A stretch of DNA of 64,000 bases from Strigamia acuminata (Eukaryota; Arthropoda; Chilopoda; Geophilomorpha; Linotaeniidae): positions 1,796,001-1,860,000 of the forward strand of contig OX442319.1 in NCBI GenBank assembly GCA_949358305.1, written 5' to 3'. Position numbers and translations under genes: made by a program. Positions 36,801 through 49,806 of this stretch are shown here, in pieces. Each line of letters starts with the position of its first letter. The stretch's first letter is position 1. The notes under the pieces were generated by a model. That model was not told the DNA's origin, made no database searches, and was given only the letters and a program-made list of their open reading frames with translations.

Positions 36801-39800
36801 GAACTTTGCATTGCAGCAAAGTTCATTTCTTGCCCCTTAATTATTGTGTAATTGTTGGTTTTCAAGCCCGTTTTTTAACAATAACTTTATTTGAAGTGCC
36901 TATTGTTTCAGGCACGTGCTTCCACGTGCCTTTTATTGTTGAGCAATTTCTTGGGCAGTTGCGCTCCTGTTGCTAGCATTGCCGCGCGTTCTCCGCGCGT
37001 GTACTCGCGCGTTTCGCATCACACACATTCGGGTTCGATGGCCTATCGCGGCGGCACATTGTGTGGCATAGCGCGGCACGTTGCAATTACGTGACGTGGC
37101 ACGTTGCTGTTACGTGACGCGATAGCCAGTATTTAAGCAGGGGATTCCATCATCGTTTACACAAATGCGCATTGCAACGTGGAGGCGCATTCGAGTCCTT
37201 TTCCCAAGCGAAATCGTATTCGATTCGCTTTCGAATCGAATACGAGTTTTGTCCTTTTTCAACGCGAAATCGTATTCGATTCGCTTTCGAATCGTATACG
37301 AGATGGTCGATGATTTTTGTTTCCCGGACTTTGATTCGTATTCGAGTTGTTACGAGTTCGTATTTTGATCGTATTCGTATTCGAATCGAATTCGAATCGT
37401 ATTCGAATCGAATACGAATCGAATTCGAGTCGTATTCGAGATGGTCGATGATTTCCACTCGCTCGTATACGCGTTGTATACGAGCTCGTATTTTGATCGT
37501 AATCGTAAACGAATCGTTTACAAGTCGTATACAAGTTGTATACGACGTGTATACACCTCGTATACGAACGAAGTTTGGAAAATCCACCGGATACTTACTA
37601 CGACATGAAAACACATAGTAGTCACATACGTCTTATTTGGAAATTGTGTTTTCACAAACTTCGTTCGTATACGAGGTGTATACACGTCGTATACAACTTG
37701 TATACGACTTGTAAACGATTTGTTTACGATTACGATCAAAATACGAGCTCGTATACAACGCGTATACGAGCGAGTGGAAATCATCGACCATCTCGAATAC
37801 GACTCGAATTCGATTCGTATTCGATTCGAATACGATTCGAATTCGATTCGAATACGAATACGATCAAAATACGAACTCGTAACAACTCGAATACGAATCA
37901 AAGTCCGGGAAACAAAAATCATCGACCATCTCGTATACGATTCGAAAGCGAATCGAATACGATTTCGCGTTGAAAAAGGACAAAACTCGTATTCGATTCG
38001 AAAGCGAATCGAATACGATTTCGCTTGGGAAAAGGACTCGAATGCGCCTCCACGTTGCAATGCGCATTTGTGTAAACGATGATGGAATCCCCTGCTTAAA
38101 TACTGGCTATCGCGTCACGTAACAGCAACGTGCCACGTCACGTAATTGCAACGTGCCGCGCTATGCCACACAATGTGCCGCCGCGATAGGCCATCGAACC
38201 CGAATGTGTGTGATGCGAAACGCGCGAGTACACGCGCGGAGAACGCGCGGCAATGCTAGCAACAGGAGCGCAACTGCCCAAGAAATTGCTCAACAATAAA
38301 AGGCACGTGGAAGCACGTGCCTGAAACAATAGGCACTTCAAATAAAGTTATTGTTAAAAAACGGGCTTGAAAACCAACAATTACACAATAATTAAGGGGC
38401 AAGAAATGAACTTTGCTGCAATGCAAAGTTCTCAAAATACAGAGAAATGAAAGTTACACTTGTATAAAGAATTGACAATGTTTGAAACCAATAAAAACTA
38501 CAAAAACACACTTGTAAAAAACCCAAAACAACCCCCAGAATGAATTATTTGACTCAAATTAACCCTAAAACAGTCTTGGAGGTCGTGCAGACGACAGAGT
38601 CGGATCGGAAGGTTGCTAAAACCTGACGCCAAAACTAGCAATGGGACAGCTAGTTAGAAAACAGCTTTTTCATCAATCATGAACGCTGAAAACCTCACCC
38701 AGGGGTAGAAAATGATGGAGAGAACGTTTTCGCCATCTAAAACGGTCTAAAACGGGTCTAAAATGCCTAAACCGGCGCCTGGAACGTGGCGCAGTTGTTG
38801 GGTCAAATATTGTCAAAAATCAGTGGAAATTTGTCAAATACTGGCAAAAATCTGCTGAAATTTGTCAAAAATTGCCAAATTTTGGCGCAAGTTACGTGAG
38901 GTTTGCGCGCATCCAACTATGACGAAAAATCCATGCGTGTGCACGCGCGATTTACTGGCGCGTTGGAAGCGTTAAAATAAATTTTTCCAATATCTAACAC
39001 AATTTGCACCGAATTATGGCAATTTTTGACAAATTTACATGGATTTTTGCCAGTATTTGACAAATTTCCACGGATTTTTGACAATATTTGACAAATTCCA
39101 GACAAATTTCAGACAAATTTCAATTAATTTTAGAAATTTTATGAGAAATTTCAGCAAATGTTTGAGGATTGAGGAAATCTTCTGAAATTTGTCAAATATA
39201 GGCAAAAATCTTCTGAAATTTGTCAAATACAGGCAAAAATCTGCTGAAATTTGTCAAAAATTGCCCAAATTCCGTGCAAGTTTTGCAAGTTTTGCGCGCA
39301 TCAAATCGTATGCGCGCCTATACTATTGCACGAGCGCATTGACGCGTGATGAACACCGACCACGTTTACGAAGTGAATTCGAGCTACAAAAGTATCGAGT
39401 CGCCATTCTATGATGGAAAAAAAAAATTAAGTGTAAACAAACAAAATAAAAACTTTAATATACAAGAAACGTACAATTCCACTCAACTTTGTTTCAAATT
39501 TTATTTATTGGATCATTGAAAATAAACAGTAGTGTTGTGCACTGTACGCTTAAGTGTATACCGGCGATGCGTTGTTTTGTGGTGGGGATTTGCCTCGATA
39601 ATTGATCTTTTCTCTTTGTTTGCAATATTTTTTTGGCCTTTTTTGTTGATTTTTCGGTTTGAAATTGTTTTTTTCCGGTGTAATTTAAGTGGTGGAAGGT
39701 TGTTGGCGTGTGTTGAGGGTAATTTTGGCGGTTTTTGGGTCGGGATTAGTGTTTTCTGCGATTTTTTATCGGTATTTGGGGTAACGCATGCGAATCGCCG

Positions 39801-41263
39801 TCGATGCGTCGACCGTAGCAAGTGTGGTTGAAGTGATTTCGTTCATTCGTTATTTTAATGAAAATTAGGTATTTATTGTGACCACACGAGCACGTAGCAA
39901 GTGCGCGCGCAAGTTAAATGTGTAGAGGCCTGTGAGAAAATAAAACGTGCGTGGAAGCGGCGTAAATATTCTTTGGTGACTGCCATGGGTTTGTGCTTTG
40001 TCGTGGGCGCGATATGTCTGCGATATATATATGCGTTAGGGATGAGAACGGGACCAATTTTCGGGTCCCGACCCGTCCCGGGTCCATTACGTTAGCGTAA
40101 TACGCGCGTATGATTGCATAATTGAAATAAATCAGTATTAAGCCTAATATTAGGCCTAATAATGCTAAAATAAAGTAAAGAAACAACAATATTTTGGTCA
40201 TACAGTGTAATTTACTTTTAATAATGAGTTTGTTGTTGTTGTTTATTTACTTTATTTTAGCATTATCAGGCTCAATATTAGGCTTAATAGTGATAAATAA
40301 CAACTGGAATTAGAAAATTGTCTCCGCCTCGCAGTACGAATTTAGCAACTGTAATCCCGTCCCGTCCCGTATCCGCATAGGGCAAACATTACCAGTCCAG
40401 TCCCTATCCCGGTCTGTTCTTATCCCTAATATGCGTGATGTAGCGCGTTTGCGCGCGCGATCTAGTGCGTTTGAGCGCGCGATGTAGCACCTTGAGCGTG
40501 TCCAAATGTGTACAGGTGCTCAAAAGATGTGCGAGGGCTTCACGTGCATACACGAAGCATAAACGTGAAGAAAACAGCAGAAGCAGTTGTGTGTGATATT
40601 TATAAAACCACATCACACAAGGGAATACTACTAATGATACAAAAAGCAATAAACTTTATGAATATTGAAATAAACTTACAAAATGGTGGAAAAAACATGG
40701 CGTACTGCCTTGAATATATGCCGGGATGTTATCAATCTTCCGGGCCCCATGTGTGTTTGATTTTAGTCCTAATTTTGGTGTATTTTTTTTTTTTTTGCCT
40801 TGGTTTTTCTCGTTTCTTGGAGAGTGCTGAGGCATGCCGAGGTGTTCTCGGGCGTGTGCGCCTGTTGAAGATCGAGCGTTTCATATTTTGTGTTTAATAA
40901 GCCTACCGTGGTGCCTCGAGCGTTTATTAATTTCTCCACTCGAGGCACTTCACTAACACCTCCCCGGTGTTTAAACGAGTAGCGGCGCTTATTTGATCCC
41001 GGTGTTTACTGTTTAAAATTGTCGTGTGTTTTCAAAGTTCTTAATTTGTTTAAAAGCAAACAAAATGGATATTTGTTAATTTTTATTTGATTTTATCAAT
41101 TTCTATTGGTTTCTTGCTGATTTTTAATCGGTTTTTCTCTATTTGTGACAATTTTTGCCAATTTTAATCGTTATTTGTCATTCTGAATTGATTATTGTCC
41201 GATTTCAGTCGATTTTTGTTGATTTTTAATCATGTTTGTTCGTTTTTAATCAATTTTTGTCCC
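33864..41263. repeat. palindrome P2 of unit B with outer inverted flanks
   Basis: Arms 35445-37616 and 37616-39788 meet at 37616 on the same core. Paired segments include 36891-37094 with 38138-38341. Same layout as P2 of unit A. Confidence 0.85.
40037..40428. mobile_element. hAT-type MITE inside unit B (392 bp)
   Basis: Same element, same site and same ATATGCGT duplication as 21604-21995. It was therefore in the ancestor of both units. Confidence 0.85.
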
Positions 41264-44200
41264 ATGCCTTACGATCAGTTCGAATAATTGACACCATACT
41301 GTGCTGTTACTCGTATTCAAGATGGCGTCGCAAACTCAAGGCCGAATTCCGCTGATTTCATTTATTGCGACTGTTTGCGCTCCATACGTGTGAAAAGGAT
41401 TATGGGAAAAATCCTCAATGCAGGCCATTTTGGTGTTAAATGAGCGAGGAAGGCAGGAGATGAGAAAAATTTGTAAAATTTCAAAAAAAAGCTAAACAAT
41501 CAAAATTTACATGAAGATCAATATTTCTGGCTCGAAATGCATGTATCAGCAATTTCGGGATATTTTCGGGGTGAAATTGACTCGTTCGGAACACTGGGAA
41601 GGAACCCCACCCCGCATTCCCCATGCGTCGGCGCGCGCGTAGACGAAAATTCAAATCCAGGTGTTCAGACGGCCCCACGTTATTTTCGGGTTCCAAGTTG
41701 GGTTTCACAAATGTACCGTATTGCCTCGAATAAACGCCGGGACGTTTATTAAACTTCTCGTGTGTGTTTAATTTTGATCCGCATTTAACTGTTTTTTTTT
41801 TCACCGAAAGTTACTTCATTTTTTATTAACATGGAAAAAGAATGAACCTTTACAAAATACTAATAATAACGTTATAATAAGCAGTTACAATTGAAATTAA
41901 AACAACATTTTTTTTTTAATTAGAAACCAAAGCAGAATCATCCCTAAATTCTGACACGGCGTTGTCAAACAAACAGTTGGCGCCAAAACGAGAAATTAGG
42001 CAACAAAACATTTTGAATGCTACAAAAACACATTAAATAACCATAAAACAAATAAAAATAAATACAACAGCTAAACCAAATTGTAATAAACAAGACAGCA
42101 AAGTGTGGGAGTGAGTGACAACGCCAAAAAAACGCCCGAAAACGCCCCAAGAACGCACCAAAACGCCCCAAGAACGCACCAAAACGCCAGATAACCGTGC
42201 AACTTGAGGCAAAAAACATGCGAACATAATTTTTTGCTTTGAGTGGCACGATTTTCAGGCTTTTTGGAGCATTTTGAAGCGTTTTGGGGCGTTTTAGAAC
42301 GTTTTTGCTTATTTTTTAGCATTCTCATGCGAGCTCGCGCGTGCAGGCGAGAAAAAAACAAACTTATTTCTTCAAGAGTTAAAAAAAAAATAACCCTAAC
42401 CAGGAAATTACTGTAAAAACAACGGCTTGCCTCGAATAAACGCCGGGGCGTTTACTAATTTTCAAGACTGGAAGTGAGGCGAGATGTTGTTTGCTTTATT
42501 TGTTAAAACAAATTAGGCGTCACTAATTCACCTGTATTAGGGTTTCGGTTCTGAGAAACCGGACGAGGAGTCACAATAACGGGACACGGGAAATTTCAAA
42601 ACTTACCGGTTCCGTCAAAACGCCATTGAAACGTTACATTTTTATAGCGTGTCAATGATAAAAATGGTCATTTTGGATGAAAAACGGCCATTTTGGATGA
42701 AAAATGGCCATTTTTACTATAAAAAATGGCTGAAAATGGCCATTTTTACTATGACAAATGGCTGAAAATGGCCATTTTAATAAAAAAAGGCCATTTTTAC
42801 TTCGAAAATTGGCTAAAAATGGCCACTTGAGTGAGTGACAACGCCAAAAAACGCGTGCAAACGCCTGCGAACGCCCCAAAACGCCCCAAAACGCCAGATG
42901 ACAATGCAACTTGAGGCATAAAACTTGAAAACACAATTTTAAACGTCACAAAAGTTGAAACAAAGATGAAAAATTAATTTTTTGCCTCAAGTTGCGCGAT
43001 TTTCAGGTCTTTTGGAGTGTTTTTGAGCATTTTTTGGCGTTCTCAGCGGCGTGTTTGCCTCAAATAAACGCCGGTTTAAACAAAAAATGACGTCATTTTT
43101 GGTTTAAAATTGAAGTAAAACACAAAATATTTTAGTTTTTAAATGCAACTGGTCTAAATTTTGTCAAATGTTGTCATACTTCTTGAAAGTCATCATTTAT
43201 TGATAAAAAATTTGAAAATTTACCTAATTGTAGCATGTATTTGTGGTTAGTTTTGATTTGAATTCAAACTGTAATTTTTTGCTTCGAGTTGCGCGATTTT
43301 CAGGCGTTTTGGGGCGTTTTTGAGCTTTTTTTGGCGTCCTCAGGCGAGCTCGCGCGTGCACGTCACAAGTAACCCTAATCAGGAAAGAACCTACAAAAAC
43401 TATGGCTTGCCTCGCATAAACGCCGGGGCGTTTATTCATTTTCAAAAAGACAAATGAAATGGATAAATAAAGAAATTAGCGGGGAAATCCAACATGGCGC
43501 CCACTTCAAATCCGCTAGAGCGGCAAAACACGACATTTGAATTTCAACACAAGAATAAAATCAAGAATACACACTGTATTGAATAAAATAACATTAGGAA
43601 ATGTAATTTCCTACAACAAAAGCACTATTTATTAAAAGAACACTTGAAAATAATCGTTTGCCGAACGGAATGAACTCGGTCAGCAGCGCACAAGTGCGTA
43701 CCGACAACAAACGCTCGAAACGACAAAACGACCGTTCCGGGACAAAAATAAAGCAAACCAATCGACAGATCACCCCCAAATTAGTCTAAATCAATTCTAA
43801 AACCTATCCATAACACAAGAATAAGGTCCAAACAAAAGGTTAGAAGTTTGAACACAACCGAACTAGATTAAGAAATATGACGTCACGCGTCTTACGCAAG
43901 TGATCTGTAAATCGACGGATGCACTAAAAATCATCCAAAATCACACAAAATGAGCAAGAATTAAAGAAATAAGACACAGAGAAGTAATAAAACTTTAAAT
44001 AGCAATGAATAAAGATAATATCAATATCATAGACACTAAAATTCATGAAAACACTGTAACTTTTAATAAATCACAAAAAATGAAAGTTTAATATGTAAAA
44101 ATATCTAAAAAGCTGAAATTCAAGAAAAGCAAAAATTAAAGACACTTTGTTAACTTTAATTAAGACAATAAATGACATAAAATCCGGACACAACAATTAT

Positions 44201-45913
44201 TCCATTTTGGATGAAAAACGGCCCTTTTGGATGAAAAACGGCCATTTTGGATGAAAAACGGCTAAAAATGACCATTTTTCTATGAAAAATGGGTAAAAAT
44301 GGCTAAAAATGGCTATTTGATTGAATGACAACGCCAAAAAACGCCCAAGAACGCCCGCAAATGCCTAAAAATGCCTAAAAACGCCCCAAAACGCAAAATG
44401 ACAATGCAACTTGAGGCAAAAAACATGAGAACACAATTGTAAACGTTACAAAAGTTGAAACAAAAATAAACAATTAATGTTTTGCCTCGAGTTGCACGAT
44501 TTTCAGGCGTTTTGGAGTATTTTTTGGCGTTCTCAGGCGTACTCGCGCGTACACGTCACTGCCGAGTAAAAAAAACATACTTATTTCTTCAAGAGTTAAA
44601 AAGGAAGTAACCCTAATCAGGAAAAAAAATGCAAAAACAATGGCTTGCCTCGAACAAACGCCAGAAGTGAGGCGAGATGTTGTTTGCTTTATTTATTAAA
44701 TCAAATTAGGCGTTGCTAATTCACCTGTATCTCTTAGTTCGACGTAAGAACACGCGCTTTTTTTAAAATGAAAGCCCAAGTTGGGTTTCATAAACGTACC
44801 GTATTGCCTTGAATAAAAGCCGGGGTGTTTATTAATTTTTAAGACCAGAAACGAGGCGAGATCACGACTCAAGATTAAGCGAGAAGAAATAAACGTGTTT
44901 CTTCTAAAGGAAGTAACCCTAATCAGGAAAAACTTACATAAACAATGGTTTGCCTTGAATAAACGCCGGGGCGTTTATAAATTTTCAAGACGGGAGGCAA
45001 GGTGAGATGATGATGCGGTGCGACGCGAATAAAAGCCCAAGTTGGGTGTTGCCTCGAATAAACGCCGGGGCGTTTATTAATTTTCAAAACCGGAAATGAG
45101 GCGAGATCAAAACGCCATTGAAACGTTACATTTTAATAACGTTTCAACGATAAAAACGGCCATTTTTGATTAAAAAAACGACTAAAAATGGCCATTTTAC
45201 TATAAAAACGGTGAAAAAAAAACATTTTTACTCTGAAAAATGGCTAAAAATGGCCATTTTGACGAAAAACGGCCATTTTTACTACGGAAAATGCTAAAAT
45301 TGGCCACTTGAGTGAGTGACAACGCCAAAAAACGCCTGCGAACGCCTGCGAACACATAAAAACACTCCAAAACGCCAGATGACAATGCAACTTGAGGCAA
45401 AAAACATGAGAACACAATTTTAAACGTCACAAAAGTTGAAATAAAGATGAAAAATTAATGTTTTGCCTCGAGTTGCGCGATTTTCAGGCGTTTTTGAGCG
45501 TTTTTTTAGCATTTTTTGGCGTTCTCAGGCGTGCTCGTGTGTACACGTCACTGCCGAAGAAAAAAACAAACTTATTTCTTTTAGTTAAAATGTATTTCAA
45601 GCTTTAACAGGGGTTTAAACAGAAAATGACATCATTTTTAGTTTAAAATTGAAGTAAAACACAAAATATTTTAGTTTTTGAATGCAACTGATCCACGTTA
45701 TGTCAAATGTTTCCATTACTTCTTGAAAGCCAAAAAATTTGAAAATTTAGCTAATTTCAGCATGTATTTGTAGCTAGTTTTGATTTGAATACACACTGTA
45801 ATGTTTTGCCTCGAGTTGCGCGATTTTCAGGCGTTTTGGGACGTTTTGGAGCAAAAAAAACAAACTTAATTCTTCAAGAGTTAAAAAGGAAGTAATCCTA
45901 ATCAGGAAAAGCC
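40903..45913. repeat. degenerate palindrome-rich module array, unit B
   Basis: Counterpart of 22470-27480 with the same modules in the same order. Confidence 0.75.
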
Positions 45914-46923
45914 CACAAAAAACAATGCAAGATCACGCGGTACGACGCACGGACTCCCAGCGCACGGAATGCACGGACTTTCTGTGGACTTCCCGTGCAC
46001 GGAAGACCGGCGCGGACATTTCCATTGGAGACCAGCGCAGAATTACCTACAGGCAATTCCGAATCAAAGGCTTCTTTATGGTTTATACATTACTTTGCAG
46101 TAGGTATGCCTGGCCTTGATTTGAAAGTGCAGTAAATTCTGCTGAATGCAGTGTTTTAAACTCGCAGCAATTGCGATGGTGCCAACTATTGGAAAATAAA
46201 TTTAAAATGTAAAACCAAAGAATTTGTAAAAAAAATTTGTTTTAATCAATTGCAATAATGATATTCTACTTAATTGTTGGATTATGAAACGTGAAACCAA
46301 TCCCATGATTAGGAAATATAAATTTTATTAAATTCATCGTGTATCTCACATCTCACATTCACTGCCATTTACTTAGTGTCATCCAAAAATCAGGTTTTAT
46401 CAAATCCTGAGGTTATTCTAGTACGTCTTAACTGCCCGGCAGGTCGCGCAACCTGTGGAGCAACAATTGATGTAAATAGTGCAAGCAGCACGCACGGGAA
46501 AGTGCGCACTGATGGGTCCATGCCAGTGCAAGTACATTGGGTAATGTATTATTGCGAGCGCGCGTGTTTTCACACGATTACAATGTGCTGATTAAACCAA
46601 CAGCATTATAGAAGCATTATAGACTGATTATATTGTATAATTTTTATTTTAACAAAACCCTGAATTTCATTTCTAATCGGTTTTTTTTTTATTGACGCGC
46701 ACAGAAGCGTTGTAGCATGTTCACACAATGTGGAATTTGCAAATTTGAGAAAGCGGCTTTCCCAAGGTTGATAAAACGCGCGCGATCGTGCGGAATATAC
46801 AAATAAGTGAAATCCGCAAAATCAGCCATGAGACTGCGAACAGGGGGTCAAGGTATAGGCCGCCGTAATGTTAAAAATAGGGTCCCTTTCGCACTCCGAG
46901 AAATCCGCATGCGCGCCATAAGG
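45914..46923. other. right tail of unit B
   Basis: Counterpart of 27481-28490. It ends GCGCCATAAGG and is followed directly by ATAG and resumed gag sequence. An open frame from 46807 runs through this end into gag; the part before 46924 is element sequence, not gag. Confidence 0.7.
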
Positions 46924-49806
46924 ATAGAAAATCGAGAAGAAATTCGCGAGGTATCACCAGGACGAGTATCGATATTGATGACCGAGGAGACGGATGAAGC
47001 TCCGAAAAGAACGGTCACGATCGGCACAGACCCATCGCCACCAACGGCTCAGACGTCCGTAAAACAAACCCCACGGAAAAACGACGGCGGGACCCCGATA
47101 ACCCCCCGAGTTACGGCGAGTCCTGCAGTTGTTTCCTTCGAAGTATCTCACCTAATTCGGTTGACGCAGCAAGCTGCCCAGCTAAAAGCGATGATAGACA
47201 TTCCAGTAGGAACGTCAGTCTGGGAATCGATTACCCTACTCACTGACGCTATCTGTGCGGCACAAGCCCCGACGCCGGTCGCAAGACCAGCAGCGGAGAC
47301 GCCCATGCCCCAGGTAACGCCCAGTGACACCGGAGGTTTCGCGCCAGACCCCAACCGAACACTTCACGAATCCAGAGAGAAGGCCCGCGAGGAAGCCAGA
47401 CAAGAAGCGACTAGTCGCCAACGAAGGCTGAGCGCAGAGCGGCGAGAACTCTGGAAGGAAGAGGAAGAAAGGGAGCAACGCGAGAGAAGAACCACCGAGA
47501 GAACAGAGAAACTGGTCCAAAAAATGAGGGAAGAACGAGAAGCTAAAATTCGAAAAGAATGGAACGCAACAGTAGAAGGGCGACATCGAGAAGCTCAAGA
47601 GTACGAGGACCAATTTCAAGCGCTAATAGCTCAAAGAAAAACAGAAAAACTACAAATGTTGCGAAAAGAGGCCATTCTACAACATCAGAAATGGGAAGAA
47701 CAACATCGCGAGAGGTTGAGAGAAGAGGAAGCCAGAAAAGAAAAAGAACAGTTTCTGAAAGAGAAAGAAGAGTGGGATCGAGTCAGATGGACCGAAGAGT
47801 ACAAAGCGAAGAAACAAGCTATAATAGATGAGCAAAAAAGATGGGAAGCCGAAAACTGGGAGAAGGAGACAGAAAAGTTCCAGAAAGAGTACGCACAAGA
47901 CGTCTCGGACAGGAAGAAAAATGAAGAAAACCTGAAACGGAAACCAGAACCCCCCAGCGGCTCTGATACCGACACAGGAGAAGGTGCAACAAAGCCGGCA
48001 AAAACGGCGAAAAGGGGGAAATCTCAAAAGAGAGACGAGTCGGTCCCAAAAACAAAGGACCGTCACCCCTCAAAAAGATCCGAGACGGGAGCAGCCATCG
48101 ACGCGTTACTCGAAAAGAAAAACGCAAATAGAAATCGGGAACGCCCCGAAAGCGAGGAAAACAGATGGCATTCTTTTTACGAGAACAACGACGGAGGGGA
48201 GCCGCCGCCATCCGGAGGCTCGAAACAGAAGAAGGCTGGCGGAGAGACCCCACCGAGAGGGCCGAGGTTTCACCCCCAAGGAGATCCCTCCGAGCCCTCC
48301 GATTCGTCGGACGACGACCATCCGAGTCGACCGTCTACAGGGAGGAGTCAAGAAGACAGCGATGGGGACCGGTCGAACCGGCCGAATGCTTCAGACCGCT
48401 CCTCCCGGAGCTCCAACCCTCGTTCGGAGGAAGGGAACTTTCAGGACTCATCTGGCCGACATTACACGATGTCTGAGCTAGGCCGAGCCCTGCTGAACTC
48501 TTTCAGAAGAGAAGGAATCGATCTAGGCCATCCAGGCGACGAACATAATCGCGCTGGAGAGAGGGTTAAGCGTAAATATGGCGTACGAAACGAACCAAGC
48601 AGCGAAGCCACGGGTAACATCCGTTGGCAACACTACATACAAACACGATTCGACGGTTCGTGGAAGGCCGGAGACCGCTTCCTAGACGAAGTAATGCGTA
48701 TCAAGAAAGCGACAAAAGCCACCGTCGCCGACATGCTAACCCACGGTCTAGTGGAGCTAACCACGGGGTCAGCTCGAGAATGGTATCAGGGACTGAAAAA
48801 CCCAACCTGGGACGATTTTCTCGTCCGTTTCGATCTCCGATACGGCGAGACTCCAGACGAGATCAGTAACAAATTACGTGGTCTACGGCAAGCCCCAGGA
48901 GAAACATTAGCCGACTACGACGCCCGAGCGAAACTCCTGTTTGCAAGAGCGCCGTACGAAATAAACCCCGCTGGTTTTACGATGATCTTTTACGGAGGAT
49001 TATCGGCCCACTCGCAAAGAATTCTGCTAGACATGCGTGCACCCCGCACTGGCGATTACCAAGATGTCAGTAACTATCTTCTAACAAACACGTTAGAAAT
49101 AGAACAGCGGTATTACGCCACTCTGCCCCCGGAGGAAGCTGACGCGCACGAGAAACGGTTGCAGACGAGCGCCGAACGTCACAAGACCTCAGAGAAATTA
49201 ATGAGGCCAAGTGAATATTTGAGCGGCATAATGAGTCTCACCGAAGCATCCTTCGGACGAATGCTGACGCCTAAAGCAGGCAGTATTCTTCCAGCCAACC
49301 CGATAGCTGCCCCAAAGAAAGCACCGGCAGCAACGGCGATGCAGGTGACCTCGACGGACTCCACCCAGATGGAGAAAGTCGAAGAGACAACACCTCTCGC
49401 CACGGCTAAAGAAGAGGAGCCAGCATCAAGCGACGAGGAAGCCCTAAATGAGCACCTCGAAAACTTGTCGACGGGATGCGACGATCAAGGTCCCTATTTG
49501 CACCATGCACACCGGGCCTTAGCAATCGCACAATTCAGAGCACACGTGCAGGCAACAAAAGCGAGAGGGGCATTGGGAGGAAAAAGACGATTCCCGACGC
49601 CCTTCGTCCCGAAAAAACCGGGATTCACTCCCACAGGGGATAAAAGTAACATCAAATGTTACAGCTGCGGAGAATACGGTCACTACTCCGACAAATGCGA
49701 AAAAACCGTCAAAGAAAAAGGCATCATGCAAACCTTGATGAAAATGATGATGGAGTTAAATACTAATCTAGCAAAAAACTCCCAAGCGCAGGCGTCGCCG
49801 AAATAA
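46924..49806 (+). CDS. gag of the large element, 3' fragment (main Gag region)
   Basis: Continues the frame broken at 10696. From left: a region rich in threonine and proline; a very long charged helix (about 47370-47960), mostly Glu, Arg, Lys and Gln and probably coiled coil; a disordered Ser/Arg/Pro segment; a retrotransposon gag (capsid-like) domain at about 48640-49110 with WKAGDRFLDEVMRIKKATKA, AREWYQGLKNPTWDDFLVRF and LRQAPGETLADYDARAKLLF; and a zinc knuckle CYSCGEYGHYSDKC (CX2CX4HX4C) near 49658, the nucleocapsid RNA-binding motif. It stops at TAA 49804-49806. The pol frame overlaps its 3' end at -1. An ATG in the flanking insertion (46888-46890 or 46897-46899) could start a hybrid protein, but normal Gag is lost in this copy. 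Confidence 0.88.
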   Translation: MENREEIREVSPGRVSILMTEETDEAPKRTVTIGTDPSPPTAQTSVKQTPRKNDGGTPITPRVTASPAVVSFEVSHLIRLTQQAAQLKAMIDIPVGTSVWESITLLTDAICAAQAPTPVARPAAETPMPQVTPSDTGGFAPDPNRTLHESREKAREEARQEATSRQRRLSAERRELWKEEEEREQRERRTTERTEKLVQKMREEREAKIRKEWNATVEGRHREAQEYEDQFQALIAQRKTEKLQMLRKEAILQHQKWEEQHRERLREEEARKEKEQFLKEKEEWDRVRWTEEYKAKKQAIIDEQKRWEAENWEKETEKFQKEYAQDVSDRKKNEENLKRKPEPPSGSDTDTGEGATKPAKTAKRGKSQKRDESVPKTKDRHPSKRSETGAAIDALLEKKNANRNRERPESEENRWHSFYENNDGGEPPPSGGSKQKKAGGETPPRGPRFHPQGDPSEPSDSSDDDHPSRPSTGRSQEDSDGDRSNRPNASDRSSRSSNPRSEEGNFQDSSGRHYTMSELGRALLNSFRREGIDLGHPGDEHNRAGERVKRKYGVRNEPSSEATGNIRWQHYIQTRFDGSWKAGDRFLDEVMRIKKATKATVADMLTHGLVELTTGSAREWYQGLKNPTWDDFLVRFDLRYGETPDEISNKLRGLRQAPGETLADYDARAKLLFARAPYEINPAGFTMIFYGGLSAHSQRILLDMRAPRTGDYQDVSNYLLTNTLEIEQRYYATLPPEEADAHEKRLQTSAERHKTSEKLMRPSEYLSGIMSLTEASFGRMLTPKAGSILPANPIAAPKKAPAATAMQVTSTDSTQMEKVEETTPLATAKEEEPASSDEEALNEHLENLSTGCDDQGPYLHHAHRALAIAQFRAHVQATKARGALGGKRRFPTPFVPKKPGFTPTGDKSNIKCYSCGEYGHYSDKCEKTVKEKGIMQTLMKMMMELNTNLAKNSQAQASPK

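Larger units (their letters stand above)
10697..46923. mobile_element. 36.2 kb non-coding palindromic insertion: two tandem near-identical units, A and B
   Basis: It begins CCTTTTCGCGGATT and ends CGCCATAAGG; read from the other strand the right end is CCTTATGGCGCGCATGCGGATT, so the termini share CCTT and GCGGATT as short imperfect inverted repeats. ATAG flanks both sides (10693-10696, 46924-46927), a 4 bp target duplication supported by perfect resumption of the gag frame. Inside, unit A, a 54 bp spacer and unit B lie head to tail. No open frame looks like a transposase, replicase or any conserved protein; the long frames are all repeat-derived (FDSFSSRM, STRNRIRLVFES and the like). It is best described as a non-autonomous DNA element of unknown superfamily. 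Four-bp duplications occur in Sola and Ginger, among others, but nothing else ties it to them. Confidence 0.75.
28545..46923. mobile_element. palindromic element unit B (18,379 bp)
   Basis: Same order and orientation as unit A. Terminal repeat 28545-28885, P1 about 28.89-33.19 kb, internal terminal repeat 33525-33863, P2 33.86-41.26 kb, module array about 40.90-45.91 kb, right tail to 46923. Apart from the extra 551 bp block, the extra 34 bp hairpin and one core orientation I found no structural difference from A, and the long stretches compared read the same. Confidence 0.8.

Noticed and set aside
10697-46923. Polinton/Maverick, Helitron or giant-virus-like identity for the 36 kb insertion
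   Set aside because: No DNA polymerase B, integrase, capsid, Rep or helicase frame is present, the target duplication is 4 bp rather than the 6 bp of Polintons, and Helitrons make none.
47236-48253. Minus-strand frames rich in Phe/Leu/Ser inside gag
   Set aside because: Antisense of the Glu/Arg/Lys-rich coiled coil; no independent support.
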